Below are positions 42,770 through 53,700 of a DNA stretch of 64,000 nt, in pieces. The notes beneath the pieces were generated by a model that was given only the letters and a program-made list of their open reading frames with translations, was not told the DNA's origin and made no database searches. The DNA is from Plumapathes pennacea (lineage: Eukaryota; Cnidaria; Anthozoa; Antipatharia; Myriopathidae): positions 21,129,069-21,193,068 of the forward strand of contig OZ038463.1 in assembly GCA_964036295.1 (NCBI GenBank), in the 5' to 3' direction. Every line of letters starts with the position of its first letter. Positions within the stretch are counted from its first letter, which is position 1. Both the position numbers and the translations under genes were made by a program.

Positions 42770-43387
42770 ATGCCCATCACCTTTATTTTTCCAACTGTTG
42801 ACTATATGCGAACCTGCCAACGGACTCCGGATCAACTCATGGACGTCAGTGACTATTGCATGGCGTATTTCTCAAACCCTCTGACTTACTGTTCCACTTG
42901 TGATACTCGCCATGATGGCACTATTATATGTTCCCTTCTGAATGCCACCCACGAAGCCCTGGACATTTTTTTTGACTTGATAGATGGCTGCGCCAGGATC
43001 CCCTGGTCAAGGCCCCACCTGGTTCATCAAGTTATTGAACTGTGCGCATATTTTCAGTTAGCGCCATCTTTGCTCTGGACACCATTTCGTCGGAACTTAT
43101 TTTTACCAGCATTGTGTTTTGAACAGTCTGATCTTATTGCGATAGTCCATCATCTATATATGGTTATGTTTACTAGGCTAGCTACTTATATATGTGATTT
43201 TTTAGCTTTTATGTCTCCTTCTTCCGGTGTTTATTGGCGTGACTTGCACTTTTTTCCATCTTATAACAGTTTTCTTAGACGTATCGAAGGGCGCCGTCGC
43301 CGATACATTCAACTTATCAGCAATAATCGCCAACCTCCCCCACAAGACTATTTTTTTAACGAGTGGGACCTTCAGTACTCATTTTAA
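42770..43387 (+). CDS. Retroelement ORF5, unknown function
   Basis: 205 codons, ATG 42770 (two nt after the env stop) to TAA 43385-43387. I do not recognise it with confidence. Features: an N-terminal Cys-rich part (C at YCMAYF, YCSTCDT, IICSLL), a central part LNATHEALDIFFDLIDGC followed by VHQVIELCAYFQLAPSLLW, hydrophobic helices around MVMFTRLATYICDFLAF, and an Arg-rich stretch (RRIEGRRRRY). The central helix pattern weakly recalls the end of BTB/POZ domains, which is only a hypothesis. No signal peptide is seen. Expression could be by reinitiation after env or by splicing to 42697. By position it would be an accessory gene, like those of complex retroviruses. Confidence 0.7.
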   Translation: MPITFIFPTVDYMRTCQRTPDQLMDVSDYCMAYFSNPLTYCSTCDTRHDGTIICSLLNATHEALDIFFDLIDGCARIPWSRPHLVHQVIELCAYFQLAPSLLWTPFRRNLFLPALCFEQSDLIAIVHHLYMVMFTRLATYICDFLAFMSPSSGVYWRDLHFFPSYNSFLRRIEGRRRRYIQLISNNRQPPPQDYFFNEWDLQYSF

Positions 43388-43414
43388 ACAGTTTGTCGCA
43401 ATTATTTCCTCTCT

Positions 43415-43553
43415 ACATGTCGCCTGTGACATGTTTTTCAATCGCCATTCTGAAATGAAACTTTTGATTATTGTCGCATGTCGCCCCTGGCACATGCCCA
43501 AAAAATAAATGCCAATGATTGATTCTCATAACATGTCACTTATAGCACATGTT
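43415..43553 (+). repeat. Three related short hairpins downstream of ORF5
   Basis: ACATGTC...GACATGT (43415-43434), GCATGTC...CACATGC (43476-43497) and ACATGTC...CACATGT (43532-43553) each form a 6-7 bp stem with a 6-10 nt loop. They are spaced about 60 nt apart in the 3' untranslated part. The shared stem CATGT/ACATG with different loops suggests a conserved RNA or protein-binding element. Confidence 0.6.
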
Positions 43554-43767
43554 CTTTTAGCAATGAAATGAAAATTCGCGCTTTCCCTGTTATTACTGTT
43601 TAGTACTCGTAGTTGTATGACCACTAAGACAGTCCTTTGACTGTAGCTTAGCTCTTTAATGTCCGGTCAGACATGGCGTTAGCTGCCCAGTGCTTGTAAC
43701 TACTCTCTGAATGTCAACACATTTTCTTCCATATTCCTTTTTAGTTTTGTCGAACGGAGTCGACTCT

Positions 43768-43784
43768 TCGAAAAAGGGGGGTAA
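43768..43784 (+). other. Polypurine tract
   Basis: CGAAAAAGGGGGGTAA directly precedes the 3' LTR at 43785, the normal place for plus-strand priming. Confidence 0.85.
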
Positions 43785-44420
43785 TGTTATAGCAGAAAAT
43801 TGGAATATCTTCCCGTAGTTTTGGAAGCGAATAAATTAGTGAATTGGAGTTCTTTTGTTGACAATTGGAAGAGTTAGAATAGATGTTTAATCAACTTTTA
43901 CGTTGTTGTTTACTGTGATTAACACTGAGGCCTTCCTCAGGAAATCTAAGTGATCTTGTTATTAATTGAAGATCCTGCTTTAGGAAATGAGCAACAGCAA
44001 GTGCGCACACTGTCGTAGGCGTGCCAGCACCTTCTCTTCCTTCAGATCTTAACTACAGCCAATCGTATCCATTGGAATGTGTTAGTGTAATTTTAGAATA
44101 AGTGTAGTAAGCAAATAGAGGAGCCACTCGAGTGTTAACGACATCCTAGCGTAAAAGACCATGCGGAAATATGAGTTCTGAATGTGATATTGAACTTGGT
44201 CCTAGCGAAAATCCATTTCCTATCCTTTGTGTTCTAATTCGGCCAGTGTGAAAACTATTAGGAAATCACTGGGACAACTTAACACTTGTGGTGCATAAAA
44301 GCTGTCGGCTAAGAAACTAGAGATATCAGATAGTGAGACTTGTTCGTGAAAACGGAACATCGACGCTAAAGTGCATTAAAAGTGAGCTTCAACTCTAAAG
44401 TCTGTTATAGCCCCGTAACA
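43785..44420 (+). repeat. 3' LTR (636 bp)
   Basis: Same length and, as far as I can compare by eye, the same sequence as 32503-33138. Flanked by GCTG at 44421-44424, which matches 32499-32502. Confidence 0.97.
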
Positions 44421-45986
44421 GCTGCGTCGAAGCTGTAGTAAAATGTATATCAATGTAAGGTTGATGTGGGTATATTGAACGCCATATAAAATAATATGTT
44501 AGATGACGCTTCGAGCCTTAGCTATTCGTCGGAGAAAGAGAGAAGGAATGCTCGAATAATTTAGACGTTTTTTTACATCTATTCAGCTTAGGCCCGGTTC
44601 AGACTCCGCTCCTCACATGTGCCGAACACAATTTAACTTAGCTGTGTTCTCGTCAACCCCTTAAATGTTGACGGCGGAGGCCACTGTGGCCGCAGCGATT
44701 GTTCAGCGAACAGGACAACGAGCATCTGCGTGTAAACTAATGAATTAGAAACTATGTTTATTTATACACGATAATATACAACAAGCAGAGGTGGTCAGGT
44801 CGTGAACTACCTGTAGTTTGCTGACTAGCGTAAAATATAAGTACAAATAGCCGTTATGCTGGTTCAGGCATGTTTTAAACCATAAAGAGTTCATGTTTGA
44901 CATCTTTGAGAACACTATTTTATGCACGTTCTCTGTACTATAAGTGCGTGTTCATTTCGAGTTTGACATATATCGGCAGATTTGTTGCTAACCAAACGGA
45001 AACTACATATAGCATTTTTCCTGCTTATACAGAAGCACGTGATTCCGAAATATTTTGTTGATCATGGCTATTTTAGAACTGTGTGTGGAATAGGTAATAA
45101 GTTTTGTGTAAGCAATAAAATTAAACGGCTACAAAGTTCGAGGTTTCGTGCTTGTTTCATACAGTAGCTAAATTTAGAAAACTCAAATACTGCTATCTCA
45201 CCACAAATTGACGAAGCGGAAAGTCCTTGCATACTTCTATTATTGTTTTTGGTTTACGTCGTGGTTTTTATGGCCGCGTGGGTCCACACGAGTACAGAAT
45301 TCGTGACGTTTTTACTTTCAACCCACGTTTTATTTTTTCGTTTTTTGTAAATTGTGTTTGTTAATTCAGTGGTATAAGGCGCAACAGGTGTAAACTGCTG
45401 CCCGCCATGTTTTTCACTTCATGCCGGAGTATGCTAGTGACACTTGTCAGCCAACCACAATCTATGACGGCGGGAAAATCTTGCATTTTTACACAAGGCA
45501 ATTTGGAATGGAATGGGTACGCCGGATCGAAGGATGGCTGGAGTGAAAGGCCTGCCCTTCTGCTCGAGATCATGCACCACTTACCCTTACCATGGCCCCG
45601 ATCGACCCGTAAAACCTTCCCAGAGCTTCATTTTTATGCAAATTAGAACAAATTGATTCAGGCACGTCCTGCCATCGTACGATGTAAATCGAGAAGAAAC
45701 GTCTGGCTCTTTCGACAAACATAGAATCTAAAAATAGCGAAATTGTACGCATTTTTTTATGGCCCAGAATTTACTTTTTCGCATCACGTGAGGTAAGCTG
45801 ATGACACAGCTTCTATAATTAGCCAATGGTGTCACGTGCCCAATGGCTTTCTGGTGCCGTTCAAAATAAACAGTGACACCTGGCCGTTTGGTTCAAAATA
45901 GCTGACTTGTCAACACAATCTAGAGACAACTGACCTTTTACACATTTTGTTACACTTTTGGGAGTGGAATCACGAGACACTGAATC
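44421..45986. other. Intergenic region upstream of family member 2
   Basis: Apart from a single transposon-end-like word (GGCCCGGTTCAGACTCCGCT at about 44591, similar to ends of dispersed cnidarian MITEs), nothing is recognised until the promoter-like segment at 45780-45845. Confidence 0.5.
45780..45845 (+). promoter_or_regulatory. Promoter-like segment with paired E-boxes and CCAAT boxes
   Basis: CACGTG at 45785-45790 and 45833-45838, and CCAAT at 45823-45827 and 45840-45844, lie 140-200 bp upstream of the ATG at 45987. Such clustering is typical of animal promoters; factor identity is not established. Confidence 0.4.
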
Positions 45987-46334
45987 ATGGCTGTTGCAGC
46001 GGGGGAACATCTGTCTACTTTTGCATGGGATGAAGAAATTAGCCGAGACTATGGCTTTATTTACGACAACAAATCGTCAGCATTCCGCGACGATCTCTGT
46101 ACTGTCTGGCGGAGTATGTGCAAGGAAAATCCACAGAGAGTGAAGAAAGCGGAGAGATCTAGCGAGGAAAACGACTGTCCCAATCTCGAACACGGCGGAA
46201 AGCGGAAAGATCTTGCCGATATACACCACGAGCGCGCCTTAAACGCGGGAAAGCTGGGTGGCGACAATGGGAGGCGGTGGCGAAGAAAAAATTATCACAA
46301 GTCGAAACGAGAGCTGAGGAAGGTATCAGAGTAA
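45987..46334 (+). CDS. Small protein with A-D-I-H-x-E-R-A core, family member 2
   Basis: 115 codons, ATG 45987 to TAA 46332-46334 if unspliced. The core DLADIHHERALNAG is at residues 75-88, followed by the basic GRRWRRKNYHKSKRELRK. With member 3 it also shares TVWRSMCKE / TVWQSMYEK and a preceding W-[DE]-x-E....Y pattern. An alternative is spliced expression. AGGAAG|GTATCA at 46322/46323 could be a donor in phase 0. A strong exon at 46874-46993 (acceptor TCGTCGCTTTTAG, donor CCA|GTAAGA, 40 phase-0 codons, DEAQSLDDFVDYLVVQKDDG...) lies downstream. The spliced protein would then end in a later exon, for example at 47382. No named family recognised; no signal peptide. Confidence 0.65.
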   Translation: MAVAAGEHLSTFAWDEEISRDYGFIYDNKSSAFRDDLCTVWRSMCKENPQRVKKAERSSEENDCPNLEHGGKRKDLADIHHERALNAGKLGGDNGRRWRRKNYHKSKRELRKVSE

Positions 46335-46873
46335 AGCGATGAGAGAGAGAGAGAGAGAGAGATGGAGAAATGAAACTTGGGGCACTGACAATGTATACAC
46401 GAACGGTTCCCGCCACCCGTGTTAGCGGCAAGAACATGTATTTTGAATAAGGAAGAGTATTTAACCCAGACGTCACATCAGGCAGCCTGATGAAAGTAAA
46501 TAAACATTAGAGGACGAAGCGAGGCTGTATCAAAAGTAAAATTAGAATGTCGGGTCGGTAGAAATGCCTTGTAATGTAATTCTTGTTTAACTGATCACAT
46601 GGGGATAGTCCCTTGTAGTTGTGCTGGCCTTTCAACTTGAGCCGCATGGTAGTACAGGTCGAGCAGAAGATTGCGGAGGAAATTAATCAGAGGAACAAAA
46701 CACCACACCAATCCAGTGGAAATAGTTTTGGTTGCTAGTTAGAGGCGAAAATTTTATATTTAACAGCTTAACTTCGCTACGCTCAGTGAAATAATTTATA
46801 CATGGAATAAACGGCTTGGAGGTGAATTTGTGTCGATGATGCAACAATACATTTTGTTTCTCGTCGCTTTTAG

Positions 46874-46993
46874 GATGAGGCTCAGTCCCTTGACGATTTT
46901 GTAGATTATCTGGTGGTACAAAAGGACGATGGTATATCTAAAGAAGAGTGTTTAGTCTCCTCTGTGATTCATTTTCTGACATTACCAACACCA
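46874..46993 (+). CDS. Probable internal exon (member 2 or separate gene)
   Basis: 120 nt, open in the frame DEAQSLDDFVDYLVVQKDDG followed by ISKEECLVSSVIHFLTLPTP. It has good splice sites on both sides and phase 0 at both ends. It matches the phase of the possible donor at 46322. The acidic, helix-like sequence is not recognised. Confidence 0.5.
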
Positions 46994-49824
46994 GTAAGAG
47001 ACAAAAGCGTTTTGAACACGTTGGTTCTCGTTTATGCAAATGTTGCCATCGCTTTTGTCATAGCGCCAATTTCACGCTGCCCCTAGGGAGTGTCAATCTA
47101 GTGTTTTTATTGATGTGATCAGCGGATCTGCGATTTTATGAGGTTTCCGCTTCTTCTTTTCATAACAATGACACCTTTTGTCTTTTTCCTCGTTTTACAT
47201 AAGCACTCTGAAATCTGTGATAATAGGTGCGGGGTATTCTGTAGTTGCTTCAGGGTTTAAATGTAGAAATCTTGCTGAATGTCTGACTTTTTCGTCGCTT
47301 CTCTCGAAGCCATTTGCGACTCTGGCCCCGGGCTTTGGTCAACATTATCCTGTAGTCTCATAATTTGCCACGTGCAGAACACCAAATAAGGAATTGTGCC
47401 AAGTCATCCATGCCACTCGAATCCCGGATGCGCGGCAAAATTCTCGTCGAGTTTTAGTGATAATACTGCGCTTACAAATATACAAACGAAATTTGGCCCT
47501 CGAGCAGCAAACCTATTGGCATCTGATCGGAATAAAAATAAAGAAGAAGAATAAAGAAGGGTCGAAAGAGAAACATGACGAAATCTCTGAGACTAGGGTT
47601 TTCACTTAAAGTTCTCCAACCTGTATAAAATCGGATGATGAAATCTATTGCTTTTGGGGATAAAATTGCTATCAAGTGCCAATATTTCATACTGTGATTT
47701 GACACTGAAAGAAGGAATATACGGCACATCACTTCGTCTGAAAAACCGTCTGGTGAGAGGTCTGAGGAAGAATGGGGCGAGGATTCTGCTCCAGCCTCCC
47801 TCGACGTTACCATTGTCCAGTTTGACAATTGGCGACAAATTTTCGAGATGTTAACGGCGGTATATCAAGTGTAGATACTACTTATTCGTTAGGCCTGGTT
47901 TATACGTCGCACAATCGTTGAAATTATTCACACAAACTAAATTCCAGCAATTAAATTTTACATTACGGCGACGTCTAAATCGTTTTGTATTCGTCTAAGG
48001 CCTGGTTTATACGTCGCACAATCGTCGAACGACGCTCGTGCAATTTTGTGGGCTTTGAAAAATTTACTCGTGCTCATATTTTCCAAATGGCACTCGAAAT
48101 CATGTGGTTACCTATACTAACTCAATTTGATTATGTAGATAGAGAATAATTTATTACCTGGTACGTTAACACAATTATATAAAAATAAAAAAAAAAATAA
48201 AAAAATTACAGGACTTGGTTGTTCAAAGCCCGGTTAAGCTAACTCCGGGTTAACTAAATTCTTTCTCTCTTGTTTGTGGCTAACAAACTACAGAGTCTTG
48301 ATCATAGACTAGCTAACAAGTTTGTTTTTGCTCAAAACATAGCGAAGGTGTTCTTTTGTGATCAAACGCTTTTGCTTTTAGGCTTAAAAATGCCAACAAA
48401 GTTTACTCTTAACCCGGGGCTAGCTTAGCCTTGCTTCGAACAACCGGGCCCAGATGTTTAATGATTACTAATTCTAAAATTACAAGCATAAAAATTTCAT
48501 GCGGAGCTGATTGAAAACTAGTAGGAGTTCTTAAAACCGGGCTAAAGATGGCAACTTTCTGTGTGTCCACGTACCCGGATACACAGAAATAGGTTTCAAG
48601 TGCGAGGCGTTGGGCGTATTCTGGGAGGCATGGGAGGTATTCTGTAGTTCGTGCTTTGAACTTCCACTCTGGATTAGTTCTCGTCACAAAGATTGTCAGT
48701 GCACGGTGACATGAGGTCAAGTTGAAGCTTGTGGCTCAACCCGTGGTCACGCTTATAGGGCCTGGGCACGTGCTTGAATTTGAACGCAACCTTCGTCTTT
48801 TTGCAATGAGAAAGTGACCACGTGTTTTTTTTTTTTTTTTTTTTTTTCTTTTTTTTTTTTCTTTGTGCTGCAGTATTTGTCAGTAGCGCCTGATATTCCG
48901 ACTTATTCAAAATATTCCCTTGAAAATGTGTTTTTAAACCATCACTGGTGCATGACGTGACACAGTACACGTAAACAATGACACTTGTGCTGGAAGCACG
49001 TTCGGTTTCTGAACGTGGTCTCTCGCTTTCACTGCCCGCCGGGATTTTAGTCGCATGTGCTTTAACTGAAATCTTTAAAACTGTCGGGTATCGTCTGTCG
49101 GTAGTTGAGGTAGCTTTTCGCCGACGTGTCATTTTAGTCGTACAGTGAATCCGTGACCATAGTTTTCGTGTTTTATGATAAATTACGTGTCGTGAGACAA
49201 GTGCCGGCTTCAATGTAAACAGCAAGTGCCGCCTCCGGAAAGGACGTACCGCAAACACGACTCTAAAATGGTCGATTCTAGAACATGGTGTGTTCGCAAG
49301 TCCGTTATTAAGAAAATCTCGTTTGTTTACTACACGTTTGATTCACCAAAATCACGACGCCTAACCCAGACTGTCTGTTTAGGTAGAATTTGGGGATAAT
49401 TTGTCTAATTCTTGCCTGAAATCATTGCTGCCAGTTAACGCAGAAATAGGTGCAGTGAAAAACAATAATGGCGTGTGGATTTGCAGGCAATAATATGCTA
49501 ATTCCTTGGACAGACATTTGAATATTAAACAATGTCCGCTTCGAGAGCAGATTATTAATTAAACATATCATTTCAAACACCTTCTGTTGGCAGCATGATT
49601 GAAGCGTTATAATCCCCGAACGAAGTGAGGGAAATATTTACGACGCTAATGCAGCATAGTCGAATCATTTGAAGACTCCAAGCGCGTCGCCATCTCGAAA
49701 TCTAATGTTCGTGTGTTTGTGTGTTTGTGTGTTTGTGCGATGCGACCTTTTTAGGCCAGGTGCCTAAGGCAATGTCCAAACAAGGCAATGACGTAATCAT
49801 TATCGACTAGCGTCACAGAAAGAT
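46994..49824. other. Repeat-bearing non-coding region
   Basis: Contains GGCCTGGTTTATACGTCGCA twice (about 47892 and 48000), probably transposon termini, the MITE at 48213-48452, and a T tract at 48825-48861. AATAAA-like words lie near 47530. No further gene supported. Confidence 0.5.
48213..48452. mobile_element. MITE with GGTTGTTC / GAACAACC termini
   Basis: Left end TTGGTTGTTCAAAGCCCGGT, right end ...TTGCTTCGAACAACCGGGCC. Inner words TTAAGCTAACTCCGGGTTAA and TTAACCCGGGGCTAGCTTAG are also inverted. Length about 240 bp. It shares the terminal word with the element at 15408-15538. Confidence 0.65.
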
Positions 49825-50799
49825 TTGAACGAAGCAACAATATTGTACATAACTGCGTTCACGAAAATGAATTATTTGAAAACTAGAAAACTTGAAACAG
49901 AACGGTCTCGCGAAGCTCGTCTTCAAAAGAGAAGGGAACAGGCACGGGCAAGGCGAAATGGTGAAACGATCGAACAGCGCCAAATACGTCTAGAGAAAGG
50001 ACGACAATCACGTGCCGACGAAAAGACTCCACAAAGAGAACAACGCTTGAAAGCAAAACGGGAGCTTCGGAAAGAAAAGCGGTCCGCAGAAAAGACTCCA
50101 CAAAGAGAACAACGCTTGAAAGCAAATCGGGAACTTCAGAAACAAAGGCGGGCCAAGCAGAGAACTCCGCAATGAGAATCCAATCGCCAGCGAGTAGCTT
50201 CTCGACGTGCCAGTGAATCGTCTGAACAGAATATCCGCAGGCTTCAAGCTCAAAATGGAGCCAACACTCGACGCCGACAACAACGTGCTGCAGTTGTCGA
50301 AAGACGTCGCAGACAGAAACAACAATATTTGCATAATCGTGGGTGGGCAAATCCAGAAACTTCTCCATTTAACGAACAAGAATGGGTGCGGGAAGAACTC
50401 ACTGCCTTTCACCGCTTTGAGGAAAATCTCCGACACTTACGCTGCAAGGTATGCAAAGAAACATGGCCGATCACCAACCAAAGTATGTCCGAGCAGAACT
50501 ACACTTGCACCAGGTGCAAGCGCGACAAAAAGACTTCGTGTCGATTGTTCTCGGCTGACAACGACATAGATCCTGGAACAGTGCCTGCAGAAGTACAGGA
50601 CCTCACCGAAGTAGAGGAAATGTTGATCGCCAGAGCTTTCCCCATCATGTGTTACCGGAAACACGGCGGCCAGCGTGGGTACATAGGTCATGTCCTCAAC
50701 TTGCCACAGGATGTTCAGGGATTTCTCACCACTCTTCCAGCCAATGTGAGTGATCTGCCCGTTTTTATCATCAGGAAGCAAGGGGCAGGTAAGAATTGA
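49825..50799 (+). pseudogene. Helitron replication/helicase gene, N-terminal part
   Basis: One frame runs through 49825-50799, broken only by TGA at 50173-50175. Before the stop, a long Arg/Glu/Gln coiled region contains a repeated unit (KTPQREQRLKA...REL) seen three times. The stop falls where the unit expects Arg. After it follow two C-x2-C pairs (CKVCKE, CTRC) and VPAEVQDLTEVEEMLIARAF, GGQRGYIGHVLNLPQDVQGF and LPANVSDLPVFIIRKQGAG. These match the conserved N-terminal domain of animal Helitron proteins. GGGGCAG|GTAAGA at the end could be a splice donor. No Rep or helicase part follows in the next 3 kb, so this is a fragment. Confidence 0.8.
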
Positions 50800-53700
50800 A
50801 AACTATTCTGTATGGCTTTTATGGTTGTTGTATTTATATTTTTGATTCTGTGTATTGATGGCCAAATTGGCAAAATTATGCATTAATTGCAACACGGCCA
50901 TTCTTTGTAATTGTTTATTTACAACGAAGAACAGCTGAACAAACATACATGGTGATATTTTGTTCCTGAATGTTCCAAAAAATTTTGAATCTGAACTCAT
51001 GTTTATCAGACCACTGAATGTGTTTTGTTATTATTTGCTGCATTTTCATACACAAGGATCGAAGAGAACACAATACTGTATACATGTGTTTGTACTTTGA
51101 TTTACCATTGCAAAAGCTGTAGTTTGTGTTATTTAGAATATTTGCCAATTTTTACTACAGTATTAGTGCCTAATTAATTTACAGTGATTTATGATCTATG
51201 CAGTGAAGTTTCTTTAGCTGTTTATATGAGGATGTGCATTTGTTTTTATGCCATGTACACTTGACATTACGCTCGGGGATAACCAAAAACATTTATAGCA
51301 GTGTTTTGAGGAAAGAATTGGCCTCTATTATCAGGACAACAAGTATTTATTTACAGTGCACCAGTTCCTTTGCAGCATCCTTCCAAGATTTATGTCAATT
51401 GTGGATGAATAGTACAGGTTAGCTATGAAAGTGCATTGTATTGTGTACATCATGTGAATTATCTTATTAATCCACTTAAAACTTGGTGCCTTTTCTGATT
51501 TTTGTAGGAGCAAAGAAAGAGGTTCCTTGGCTAAACTTACACTTCGGTCCAAATAGAAGTTCAATTTCTATGTTGTTTATAGGTAAGTACTGTATAATAA
51601 ATTTGCAACAATATGTACCAAAGACAAAAACCTGAACATGTGTTTTCATCTCCAGAGATCATGCTAAAGGAAATATTAAAGTGAAGGAATCATGCTGAGA
51701 AGTCAACTCCTGTGCTGTTAAGGGATCCTCATATACCAAGTCACTGACATCATGAAAGTGTAAGATTGTCAGGAGCCAAAAATGAACTCAATGCTGATGT
51801 GTACAACCCGATTGTCTGGTCCAACAAGAATGCCAAAGGAAAATGTTCTCAAAAGCATTGGCCTGAAAATTCTGTATATTCTGTTGAGTAGCCACAAAAA
51901 AATTTCGGTATATCTGTATGTTTTCTTAAAATTTGGAATGGTACTGTACTGTGCTCAAGTGGATGACATGCTCAGAGCCAAGTATTTTTTTTCTATGTGT
52001 ACCTTTTTGACACAAGGTTTTGTTATTTACTTATTTGTTAGAGGGTTGTTTGCTTTTTATGAAGGAAAACTTCAGTACAGTTATGTAATATAAGTGGCAA
52101 TAACATGTAAGGCCAGCACCAAGGTAGACAGTAACCAATGTTGTAACAACAAGTTTAAACCCTTTCACAGTGTGATCAAATTCAATTTTCTCCTTCAGTT
52201 GAAAGTGTACTGTATTGTACAGTATAGAGAATATATAGCTTTTTGTACCTTTTTGGTTAAGTGAATGCTGACTAAACTGTCACTTCTCACTACATAATTT
52301 ATTTTATATAATGTATTTTGAAAAAGCTGAGAGATTCTGCATTTAGGCTTGGGAGTGAAAGGGTTGTTTACCTGTATTAAGTTCATGATAGTTATTATTC
52401 CCTTATCCTCCAAGGGATTGTGCTCCTGCATGCTTTTGGTTGGAGAGTACGTTCCTACTTTTTCCTGCAAGGTTTTGGGTTTTCGTACCAGGCAGGAGCA
52501 CTTGATGAAGCTTATATAACACAAATGTATGATAAAAAGGGCACACAATGATTAGTGTGCTGTATGATGATGATGACAATAAGATTAAGAATAAAAAAAA
52601 TTGATGCTGATATATATGTTGTTTTCTTATTGGGTCAGAGCTTAGTAACACAAATTTACTATATTTCAGACCACTCTTTTTCTCTTAGTGTTCAGCACTT
52701 GGTATAGTACAAGTAGTAAAACGTTATTTTAATACGCTTGCCCCGTCAACTACAACAAGCTGGTTACATCAAAGGTCGTATAAAATAGACACATTACTTC
52801 TATGTTTATTTTTTTCCGTCGAAACTTCTAATATATGCCAGTGCAGGACGGAGTGAGGGGGTATCTGCGATTATCGTATTTCTAGTAAAAGAAATAGCTG
52901 AGAGTAGGTGATAATGATATTCAGTGAAGTGGCTGAGTGGCGAGAAACCCAAGCGGTGATTAAACCAAACACCTTTAAACCTCAAAGACAAAGACTCGTG
53001 TTAGAGCCAATATACAAAGGTGACGAACCTCTATTAATGGGGTGTGCGTGCTCTTGAAAAGCTATCCGATGGTTTAACACGAAGCCCGCCGCTTCTTGAT
53101 TTGATATTTTAGAGTGATTTTAGAATGTTTAAAATCCTTATATGAAAAAGGAAACAGTAAGATAAGAAATGGGAATGTTTTGTTTTGATGATAAAACTCT
53201 GCCTTCCTTAAAGGTATAAGGTTACCGTGTTGTTCTCAAAACGTTTTTCTTTTCAACTAACTCCTAGTAGTTTTGGGGGAGTTAAGGATCTGTGATGCTT
53301 GGCGGTACAATGTTATGTTTTAAGTGATTTACTAAAATTTTAGCATCCCATAATTTTGTGGTATTTTGTTGAATAGCAAGACTGTTTAGTCAGCTGTTTT
53401 TGTCAAAAACCGGTATTTTTTTTTGCCCAAATCGACGAACAAAATATTTTATTATCTTCTGTGGAAGCACCATCACAAATTGTGTGCAATATCCAAGCAC
53501 TGCAGCTGTCATGACACCAAGAGAAAAAAAAAACAAAACAAACAAACAACACGGCAGCGGTAATTTGTTGAATTTTCATTTGACGGGTGTCACGATCGCT
53601 TTTAAAGCTATGCATAAATAGTAGCCTTCATTTGAAAACAACTTGCTTCGAGCGAAGAATTGTTTCAAAGAACCTCGCCAATACATACGCCTGCCGTGCA

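Larger units (their letters stand above)
32503..44420 (+). mobile_element. Full-length Ty3/Gypsy chromodomain LTR retroelement with SGNH hydrolase and env-like genes
   Basis: An 11918-bp element bounded by two 636-bp LTRs and the 4-bp target duplication GCTG (32499-32502 and 44421-44424). Order: 5' LTR, PBS, leader, gag, pol (protease, RT, RNase H, integrase, chromodomain), SGNH hydrolase ORF, envelope-like ORF, a fifth ORF, three hairpins, PPT, 3' LTR. The LTRs appear identical by eye, so insertion is recent. The pol domain order (RT-RNaseH-IN) and the DTGA protease place it in Ty3/Gypsy, and the C-terminal chromodomain recalls chromoviruses. An env-like gene together with a chromodomain and an SGNH hydrolase is an uncommon combination. 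Pol, the hydrolase, env and ORF5 are all open. Gag may carry one frameshift. Confidence 0.95.

Noticed and set aside
43415..43553. CRISPR-like array from regularly spaced short repeats
   Set aside because: Three short hairpins in a eukaryotic retroelement; repeats are far too short and few.
48674..49258. 194-codon minus-strand frame with a Lys run
   Set aside because: It reads through a poly(T) tract and has no conserved domain.
49883..50436. Two minus-strand frames of 142-161 codons
   Set aside because: Shadows of the Arg/Glu-rich plus-strand Helitron frame.
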